From positions 1 to 11,386 of the forward strand of contig DASWIV010000213.1 of the NCBI GenBank assembly GCA_036397475.1: a DNA stretch of 11,386 nucleotides. Reading direction: 5' to 3'. A model generated the notes under the pieces. That model saw only the letters and a program-made list of their open reading frames with translations, was not told the origin of the DNA and did not search any database. The position numbers and the translations under genes were made by a program. Shown piece by piece: positions 5,515 to 11,386 of the stretch. Every line of letters begins with the position of its first letter. Within the stretch, counting starts at the first letter, position 1. This stretch comes from DASWIV01 sp036397475 (GTDB lineage: Bacteria; JAJVIF01; JAPKYR01).

Positions 5515-8500
5515 ATGAGAATCGCTTATAAGACCGAAAAATCTAACTGGTCGAGACGGGGACTGATGATCCTCGTGATTCTGCTTCTCGCTGCGCCTTT
5601 CGGTATGCTGCATGCTGAAGAGCCTGCCGGACCTGTAGAGGTGAGCGCGGCAATTGTCGAATCGACATCCGGCTCGGTCATGATTGACCTTGCCACCGCG
5701 AGACCGGCGACAGTCAGGTCATTTACCCTTACATCGCCTTCTCGCCTGGTTTTCGATATCGAGGACGCGGTACTCGCGCTCGGAACGGATGCCGAGACCT
5801 CGTGGAGCGGAATTCTGGATGGACTGGACAATCTCGAAATCACACAGTTTTCCGACGATCCTCCGATCGTCAGGGTAATCGCGTATGTGAGCGATCCATC
5901 GCTCCTGGCCGACAGGTCAATGGGAACCGATGGGCTTAAGCTCGCGATATTCCGTGGTACCAGCCCTTTCAGCCAGGCATCCGGTGATTCGATCCCTGCA
6001 AATCTTTACCCTGTGATAGAGAATTTCTGGCACGAGCCGGTAGAAAGTGGCGGCGATCATTTCACGATCGACTACAGTTTCGGTACGGTTATCCCCCAGA
6101 TCAGGATTGAATCCCCGACACTTCTGCTCTTGAGATTCCCCGGAACGGACATCACTCTTCCAGCGTCGAGCCCCACAAATTTCTCAGTAGCGATTGATGA
6201 AGGAAATCTGGTTGAGCGAATGCGCGCCGAGAAGATCATGGCGGACGGGATGCCTGTCACCGAGATAAGGTTGACTGTAAAAAACACGGCGACAATCGGA
6301 TATACGCTTGAGACGAGCGGGCAGGATATGATCGACTTCATCCTGTTCGAAGAAGCGCTTCCCGAGATCGATCCCGCTCCGGCTCCTGTTCCGGAAGTTC
6401 CGGATATTCCCGTTGCTCCTGCAGCTCCAGATATTCCGGATCTTGAACCTGGACAGATTATGGTGCTTTCATCCGGTGGCCAATCCCAGGTCCCGTCGGA
6501 TGCTTCTATAAACATAGAACGAGTCCAGTTCCAGACAATCGATAATGGAACTGATCGATTTTATATATTCTATGGTGGCGGAGAATTGAGCCCGCGAGTA
6601 CAGAGGTTCAGTTACCCCACGCGAATTACTTTTTACTTCAGCGATACGTCGGTGATCCTTCCAGCCGGATCCGAAGACCGCTATGACACTCCTGTCGATG
6701 GCGCCTTGTCCGGCGAACTCAAGGTTTTCAACCGCGTGATCGAGGATATGGGTCCTGAATGCCAGTTCGTATTTTACTTCCCGGAATTGCAGCAGGAAAA
6801 TATCGGCTTCACGATGGATTACACCGATGAAGGCGAAATGCATATTGATTTCTATTCGACCAATGCTCCCGTAATGGACGCAACACCGGTCGAAGTGAAT
6901 ATGACCATCCCCGACGAACCGTCGGAACCTGATAGAATCCAGGACCCCGCTCCCGCACCTGAAATTACCGAGGAAACGGTAATCGAGGAAGAAATCATTG
7001 AAGAGCCCGCTCCTGCCACGATCGATGAGATGATCGAGGAAATGGAAGCTGAAATACCGGAGCCAGTTGAAGTAGCCCCGGAAGAACCTTTGGTTCTGCA
7101 GCAGGACTCTGTTTCAAACCAGGCGGACAACCCAGGTACCCCGTTAGCGCCCGGCGCGCCTCCATTCGGTACTCCTGAAGTGGCGGCGTTACCGGTAATT
7201 AATGTGAGCAATGGAATTGTCGATGGAAACCGCATCACTTTCCATATTGTTTCCGAAACCCAGCTTGGCGATCCGGAAATTATCGAGTACAGGTATCCTG
7301 ACAGAATTGGCCTGAGATTCCCCATGGCAGATGTAAATCTCTTCGGAGCGGGAATCGAATCATACAGTGAGTATTCCCACATCAGGTCCGTGCCGCTCGC
7401 CAGGACAATTACAAAAGACCGTGACGGCGAGCAGTTCACAACCATCGCGTTTACGCTTGATGGATCGCTTGAAGAATACGAATCTTCAGTAAATCGTACA
7501 GGTACAACGTACGACCTGACTTTCATTTATACGCCTCAGCCGGAAATTCCGGAGATTGTCGAAGAGCCGGTTGTTACACCGGAAGTGATCGAAGAACCGG
7601 TTGTAATGGAAGAGCCTGCTCCTGAAGTAATAGAGCCGGAAATCATCGAAGAGCCGGCTCCCGAACCCATCGCGGAGCCCGAGATCGCTGTTGAACCGGT
7701 TCAGGAAGAGACCATCGACGAGCCGGATATCGTACAGCCTGCTCCTGAATCGATGGATAACGATATGACAGCTCCTGAACCGGCACTTCCGGAGCTCATC
7801 GTTACACTACTCGATTCAGGCGATTCCGGGATCAGTTTTGAGATCCGATCTACAGATTCTGTACCTCTTCCTGAATGGGTGGAGTACAGTTATCCTGACC
7901 GGATCGGGCTGAAATTCCCGCTTGCAGATGTGAAGCTTTTGAACGCTGAAGAGGGAATCTACTCAACGTACACGCACGTAACGTCACTTCCTCTTGTCAG
8001 GGCGATTCAGAAAGACAGCGAAAATGAGCAGAGCACAACCATCGTGTGGACGCTTAGCGGAACGCACGCTGAATATGACAGGAATTTTGACTGGAGCGGA
8101 AATTCCGTTCTGGTATCATTCGAATATAATCCGATCATTGATACACCCGACGAGATTCCACAGAATATCCCTGATACTCCGCCGACACCTCCGATCGTTG
8201 AGACAAGCGAATCGACAGAGGTGCCGGTGGTTATTGATGAGCCGGATGTTATTAATGAAGAGCCCGGGATGATCGAGGCACCGGTTATTGAAGAACAGGA
8301 ACCCCAGGTTATTGAGGAGCCTGAATACGAGTTTGTGGAAGAAATTGTGGAGCCCGAGCCGGTTGAAGAAATCGCGGAGGAAACTCCGGAAGAGCATCTT
8401 TACATCGCGCAGGCTGATGTCGATGAACAGGATGACGCACCGCAGGCATCCGGTCCGATCGAGATCCAGGAAACTGAAGTATATGCCGAGCCGGTTGGCG

Positions 8501-10317
8501 CTGTTCATGTGATGGAAGTCCAGGGCGACGATTCTTCCAGGGGAGACTGGTACGAGAATTTCAATGGCATCACAATCGAGTCTTTCGACTTCGAGACTGA
8601 TGGCAATTACGATAAGCTCGTACTCGAGACTTCCGGTGAATTATCCGACTGGGAAATCATGACGGTGAATTATCCCACCAAGATCATGGTGAGGATTCCT
8701 AATACCCGTCCGATCATGCCTAACGGCGACCCGATGCGGTACAACATGCAGACCGATGGTAATTATGTAGACCAGGTCTCAGCTTCGGCGACTGTAACAC
8801 CCGACACCGCGTACACATCATTCGAGATCTGGGCACGGGATGTTGCTAACACCGACATGCTCGAGTGGAACGTGGATTCATCAACCGGCGAATGGGTTTT
8901 GTCTATAGCTGAAAAAGGCATGGGAGAAATGCCTCAGCGGAACTTGCAGCCTGAGGTCGATACTCCCCAGCGCGCGTCTGATGACATGCCGATGAATGAA
9001 GAAATTATCGAGCCTATGCCGGTTGGCGAAGAGCTCGAAGATGTTACATCAATGGTCCAGGAAGAAGAAGATCGCGGTCCAATGCTCAATATGAGACTGG
9101 AAGATGCGGACATCCAGGATGTCCTGCAGTTGATTGCCAGTGAAGCGGGATTAAATATTACTATCGATGAAGGTGTACGGGGTAATATCACGATCAGCCT
9201 GGAGAACATCAGATTATTCGATCTCCTTGACCTTCTGGGCGACCAGATGGAATTTACCTATATTCTCCGCAATGGAGTTTACGTTTTCGGCGATCCGATG
9301 GATCTGCAGGAAAAATTCAAATGGTTCGAGACCTGGTACATCCAGTTGAGCTATGCGGATCCGGACCAGGTGCGTTCGATCCTGAATGCACTCGACATCC
9401 TGACCGCGGACCAGGTACAGATTTATCGCGGCAATTACAGCACTACAAATGTTGATATAGCCTCACCAAGAGTTGTCATCACCGGCGATCCAAGAGATCT
9501 TGAGAGGGCTTACAGAATTATTGCAGCTCTCGATCAGCCGCCGGTCATGGTCCAGGTTGACTTCAAGATCCTGAGTACGTCGCTTTCCAACAGTGAAAAC
9601 TTCGGATTCATATTCGACTTCGGAACTCCGCAGTCGGGAGATAATGTTATCGACCTGCTGTACGGTGAAACCGGGTCACAGGACTCGTTCTCGCCGGTAC
9701 CGGAAGGTTTGAGGCGAGGTCCGGCGTACGCTCTCGAGTACAGGATCAATTATCTGCTCGATGAGGGTATGGCTGAATTGATGAACGCTTCGTCGCTGAC
9801 TGTCGCGAACAACCAGGCTGGCACCCTGTTTGTCGGTGAGGAAATTCCATTCCGCTCGACATTCCAGGTAAGTGAGCTCGGCCGGACAACTCAGCGAATT
9901 CAGAACAGGAATGTGGGTCTGCAGCTGCAGTTTACGGTACATGCGAACCCGGACAATACAGTGACGATCGTACTGAATCCGCAGAACTCGTCGCTTCTGG
10001 AACTTACGGATATCGGTCCGAGAACGCAGAACCAGAGATTTACGACCACACTCAGAATTAATGACGGTGAGCCGTTCGTAATAGGCGGATTCATCAGGGA
10101 TGAGCAACGAGTCAATTATGAAAGGTTCCCGCTCCTGAGCGAACTTCCGCTCCTTGGGCAGTTGTTCAGGAACAAGGAAATTCAGAGCATCAAGTCGGAA
10201 CTTATCTTCATGTTCACTCCTCACATCATCAAGCCAAACACGCAGTTACCTATAGTCAGGCGAGATGGACAGGATTATGTAATTCCCATGGAAGATACCA
10301 TTCTGACAGGTTATTAA
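5515..10317 (+). CDS. pilQ: PilQ-like outer-membrane secretin with six AMIN-like domains
   Basis: PilQ is the multimeric outer-membrane channel through which the pilus passes. The 1600-aa precursor has a signal peptide (cleavage LHA|EE after residue 34), then AMIN-like beta domains at about 41-148, 165-280, 332-449, 559-675, 758-874 and 1019-1134. These are separated by Pro/Glu/Ile/Val-rich linkers at about 281-331, 450-558, 676-757, 875-1018 and 1135-1189. An N0/STN domain follows at 1191-1263 (LNMRLEDADIQDVLQLIASE), then one N1 domain at about 1274-1342 and the secretin barrel to about 1574. The barrel carries TLFVGEEIPF, GEPFVIGGFIRDEQ, FPLLSELPLLGQLFRN and LIFMFTPHIIKP. AMIN domains bind peptidoglycan; typical PilQ has one to three and is 600-900 aa. 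ATG 5515 is chosen because AAGGAG (5496-5501) precedes it and it gives a clean signal peptide. GTG 5467 and ATG 5473 are in frame but lack an SD. Confidence 0.95.
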   Translation: MRIAYKTEKSNWSRRGLMILVILLLAAPFGMLHAEEPAGPVEVSAAIVESTSGSVMIDLATARPATVRSFTLTSPSRLVFDIEDAVLALGTDAETSWSGILDGLDNLEITQFSDDPPIVRVIAYVSDPSLLADRSMGTDGLKLAIFRGTSPFSQASGDSIPANLYPVIENFWHEPVESGGDHFTIDYSFGTVIPQIRIESPTLLLLRFPGTDITLPASSPTNFSVAIDEGNLVERMRAEKIMADGMPVTEIRLTVKNTATIGYTLETSGQDMIDFILFEEALPEIDPAPAPVPEVPDIPVAPAAPDIPDLEPGQIMVLSSGGQSQVPSDASINIERVQFQTIDNGTDRFYIFYGGGELSPRVQRFSYPTRITFYFSDTSVILPAGSEDRYDTPVDGALSGELKVFNRVIEDMGPECQFVFYFPELQQENIGFTMDYTDEGEMHIDFYSTNAPVMDATPVEVNMTIPDEPSEPDRIQDPAPAPEITEETVIEEEIIEEPAPATIDEMIEEMEAEIPEPVEVAPEEPLVLQQDSVSNQADNPGTPLAPGAPPFGTPEVAALPVINVSNGIVDGNRITFHIVSETQLGDPEIIEYRYPDRIGLRFPMADVNLFGAGIESYSEYSHIRSVPLARTITKDRDGEQFTTIAFTLDGSLEEYESSVNRTGTTYDLTFIYTPQPEIPEIVEEPVVTPEVIEEPVVMEEPAPEVIEPEIIEEPAPEPIAEPEIAVEPVQEETIDEPDIVQPAPESMDNDMTAPEPALPELIVTLLDSGDSGISFEIRSTDSVPLPEWVEYSYPDRIGLKFPLADVKLLNAEEGIYSTYTHVTSLPLVRAIQKDSENEQSTTIVWTLSGTHAEYDRNFDWSGNSVLVSFEYNPIIDTPDEIPQNIPDTPPTPPIVETSESTEVPVVIDEPDVINEEPGMIEAPVIEEQEPQVIEEPEYEFVEEIVEPEPVEEIAEETPEEHLYIAQADVDEQDDAPQASGPIEIQETEVYAEPVGAVHVMEVQGDDSSRGDWYENFNGITIESFDFETDGNYDKLVLETSGELSDWEIMTVNYPTKIMVRIPNTRPIMPNGDPMRYNMQTDGNYVDQVSASATVTPDTAYTSFEIWARDVANTDMLEWNVDSSTGEWVLSIAEKGMGEMPQRNLQPEVDTPQRASDDMPMNEEIIEPMPVGEELEDVTSMVQEEEDRGPMLNMRLEDADIQDVLQLIASEAGLNITIDEGVRGNITISLENIRLFDLLDLLGDQMEFTYILRNGVYVFGDPMDLQEKFKWFETWYIQLSYADPDQVRSILNALDILTADQVQIYRGNYSTTNVDIASPRVVITGDPRDLERAYRIIAALDQPPVMVQVDFKILSTSLSNSENFGFIFDFGTPQSGDNVIDLLYGETGSQDSFSPVPEGLRRGPAYALEYRINYLLDEGMAELMNASSLTVANNQAGTLFVGEEIPFRSTFQVSELGRTTQRIQNRNVGLQLQFTVHANPDNTVTIVLNPQNSSLLELTDIGPRTQNQRFTTTLRINDGEPFVIGGFIRDEQRVNYERFPLLSELPLLGQLFRNKEIQSIKSELIFMFTPHIIKPNTQLPIVRRDGQDYVIPMEDTILTGY
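7189..8136 (+). repeat. Closely related AMIN repeats 4 and 5 within pilQ
   Basis: Two domain-length repeats (7189-7539 and 7786-8136) are offset by 597 nt (199 codons) and aligned over their whole length. The core reads EYRYPDRIGLRFPMADVNL in the first and EYSYPDRIGLKFPLADVKL in the second, with 15 of 19 residues identical. The DNA differs at many third positions, so the duplication is not very recent. The other four AMIN-like domains are far more divergent. Confidence 0.8.
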
Positions 10318-10337
10318 AAATAGCATGAGAGATACCA

Positions 10338-10353
10338 AACACTTCGAGGTGTT
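10338..10353 (+). promoter_or_regulatory. Hairpin covering the lipoprotein gene's Shine-Dalgarno
   Basis: AACACT (10338-10343) pairs with GGTGTT (10348-10353), including one U.G pair, around the loop TCGA. The 3' arm contains most of the SD GAGGT (10346-10350) of the GTG start at 10357. Folding would hide the ribosome-binding site. No U-run follows, so it is not a terminator. Confidence 0.35.
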
Positions 10354-10356
10354 AAC

Positions 10357-10956
10357 GTGAGATTAAAATTCGCCCTGGTTGGCTTACTGATTCCGCTGAT
10401 TGCACTCCTTTCGAGCTGCAATGTCGGTCCACCGGACAAATGGCCCGATATCATTACATGGAATCTGGCGTACAACTATGACACCACATTGTCATTCAAC
10501 GATGCCGGGTTGCCGACCTTCTCGCAGATCGATCCAACCGCCGATGTTAATATTCAGGTACGTACATTTAATGTTAACCAGGATTTCAGGATCTCATTAA
10601 GCCTCGACAGGGCAGAAGAATTTGTACAGGTTTTCGATGGCAACCTGATTCCGATCGGCTCGACTACAAGGGTTTACCAGCTTAATGAACGGCATATAGT
10701 CAATCCTGCGATCGGTACTTATGTTCCGGGAAGCGGGCATCCACCGCAAGGGATCACGGAACTGGGATTATTCTTTGAGCCGGAACTGGTGGGTAAGGAA
10801 AGACTCCTTGTAATCCAGGATCCGTTCACAGGATCCGTTCAGTCAATAGAGTTAACCATGAAGCTTACGATGTATTACACGATCATAGTTGAAGACCTCG
10901 ATGGCAGGACCGATTCATTCGAGGCAAACTTTGTCAGTGATACTATCATTGATTAG
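10357..10956 (+). CDS. Putative outer-membrane lipoprotein of unknown family, directly downstream of pilQ
   Basis: I do not recognise the family. The 199-aa precursor has a short basic N-terminus (MRLKF), a hydrophobic stretch and a lipobox LSSC with the acceptor Cys at 21. Residue +2 is Asn, with no Asp there to suggest inner-membrane retention. The mature 179 residues look like a mixed beta domain with alternating hydrophobic strands (DVNIQVRTFNV, FRISLSLDRAEEFVQVFDG, SIELTMKLTMYYTIIVEDL) and no catalytic motif. GTG 10357 has GAGGT 6 nt upstream. The gene begins 39 nt after the pilQ stop, so it probably shares its transcript. A role as an accessory or pilotin-like factor for the secretin is inferred from position only. 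The region 10816-10841 contains an exact 13-bp tandem repeat inside the reading frame. Confidence 0.82.
   Translation: MRLKFALVGLLIPLIALLSSCNVGPPDKWPDIITWNLAYNYDTTLSFNDAGLPTFSQIDPTADVNIQVRTFNVNQDFRISLSLDRAEEFVQVFDGNLIPIGSTTRVYQLNERHIVNPAIGTYVPGSGHPPQGITELGLFFEPELVGKERLLVIQDPFTGSVQSIELTMKLTMYYTIIVEDLDGRTDSFEANFVSDTIID
10816..10841 (+). repeat. Exact 13-bp tandem direct repeat inside the lipoprotein gene
   Basis: CAGGATCCGTTCA occurs twice back to back at 10816-10828 and 10829-10841. Because 13 is not a multiple of 3, the copies are read in different frames (QDPFT, then GSVQ). Loss or gain of one copy would frameshift the C-terminal third of the protein. Confidence 0.9.
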
Positions 10957-11001
10957 TCTGGGATAATTTAAACAAAGATTATGCTGAGGAGATCCTTCCC
11001 G

Positions 11002-11386
11002 ATGCGATACCTGATATATACATTCAACCTTATAATGCTTCTCGCGATGAATTTCGCGCCGGTATATGCCGGTGATGAAATGGAATGCGGCGACGGAAGC
11101 GATTGCTGTGAACCGGGCATGGAAATGGATATGCACCATGATATGGATATGGGCATGGAAAATGACATGGACATGGAACATCACGGCAATCTGGACTGGT
11201 GCGATGGCAACGTATGGTACGGTTTCATGTCCGAACATGGTGTTATCGATCCTATGGAAATGGACGCATGCCACCTCCTCTTCAGCTCAGGCTCCATCGC
11301 AATTCTTCCTTTCTCCGACACCATGGATGAGATATACACGGACGAGACGATCACAGACGCGCACAACAGGCTTCAGAGATACGCAA
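11002..11386 (+). CDS. Secreted Met/His/Asp-rich protein, possible metal binder (3' end outside window)
   Basis: The frame remains open to the window edge, giving 128 residues of an incomplete protein. A signal peptide is clear (MRYLIYTFNLIMLLAMNFAPVYA, cut after residue 23). Residues 40-61 then hold eight Met and four His in an Asp/Glu/Gly background (MEMDMHHDMDMGM...MDMEHH). Cys occur at 29, 35, 36, 67 and 90. Clustered Met-x-Met and His-His motifs resemble the copper- or silver-binding segments of periplasmic metal-handling proteins, but no whole-protein family was recognised. ATG 11002 is preferred over the in-frame ATG 10981 because GAGGAG (10986-10991) lies 10 nt upstream and the signal peptide then starts cleanly. 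It begins 45 nt after the lipoprotein gene and may be in the same operon. The metal-binding role is inferred from composition. Confidence 0.75.
   Translation, partial: MRYLIYTFNLIMLLAMNFAPVYAGDEMECGDGSDCCEPGMEMDMHHDMDMGMENDMDMEHHGNLDWCDGNVWYGFMSEHGVIDPMEMDACHLLFSSGSIAILPFSDTMDEIYTDETITDAHNRLQRYA

Noticed and set aside
6852..7526. Long open frame on the minus strand (224 codons), Ser-rich
   Set aside because: It lies wholly antisense to pilQ, and its Ser/Gly/Ile bias is what the Glu/Pro/Ile linker codons give on the reverse strand. No SD or domain is visible.
7540..7785. CRISPR or DNA-level tandem array in the repetitive Glu/Pro linker of pilQ
   Set aside because: The repeats are short, degenerate codon strings (Glu-Glu-Pro, Ile-Glu-Glu-Pro) in one continuous frame, without uniform repeats and spacers.
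9676..10224. Minus-strand open frame of 182 codons opposite the secretin domain
   Set aside because: It is antisense to the best-conserved part of pilQ, and its translation resembles no protein family.
10981..11001. Upstream in-frame ATG for the Met/His-rich protein
   Set aside because: No SD precedes it, whereas GAGGAG at 10986-10991 is well placed for ATG 11002.
1..11386. Insertion sequences, tRNA or rRNA genes, attachment sites
   Set aside because: No transposase, terminal inverted repeats, tRNA cloverleaf or rRNA signature was seen; the window is a continuous colinear gene cluster.

Overview
The window carries a type IV pilus (T4P) / type II secretion-like envelope assembly cluster, all on the + strand. 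It reads as the alignment subcomplex genes pilM-pilN-pilO-pilP-pilQ, preceded by a run of small prepilin-like genes and followed by two exported proteins of unknown function. The host must be a diderm (outer-membrane) bacterium, because the window encodes a secretin, a lipoprotein and periplasmic alignment proteins. The proteins have canonical folds but diverge strongly from proteobacterial PilMNOPQ: PilM lacks the usual nucleotide motifs, PilO and PilP are enlarged, and PilQ is 1600 aa with six AMIN-like domains. Non-ATG starts (GTG/TTG) are frequent. This suggests an uncultured or deep-branching diderm lineage (FCB, Acidobacteria or candidate-phylum-like), but the sequence alone does not allow a name.

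Layout. 1-110: C-terminal tail of a gene that enters from the left, probably another pilin-like protein. 124-717 and 756-1343: two paralogous pseudopilins, each with a G|Y cleavage site, Glu at +5 and a hydrophobic N-terminal helix. 1344-1634: the only long non-coding stretch, holding a perfect inverted repeat just after the pseudopilin stop, a sigma70-like promoter, small hairpins and a weak terminator-like element ahead of pilM. 1635-5402: pilM, pilN, pilO and pilP, tightly packed (8-nt overlap, then gaps of 13 and 22 nt), indicating co-translation. 5515-10317: pilQ after a 112-nt gap. 10357-10956: an outer-membrane-type lipoprotein. 11002 to the window end: a secreted Met/His/Asp-rich protein, truncated by the window edge.

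Working model (family knowledge plus inference). PilM sits on the cytoplasmic face and binds the N-terminus of PilN. PilN and PilO form the inner-membrane coiled-coil pair. PilP spans the periplasm and docks on PilQ, the outer-membrane channel, while its AMIN domains hold PilQ to peptidoglycan. The pseudopilins would prime or cap the fibre. The motors (PilB/PilT), platform (PilC), peptidase (PilD) and a clear major pilin are not in the window. The lipoprotein directly after pilQ is a candidate accessory or pilotin-like factor. The Met/His-rich protein may bind metal, and its link to the pilus system is positional only.
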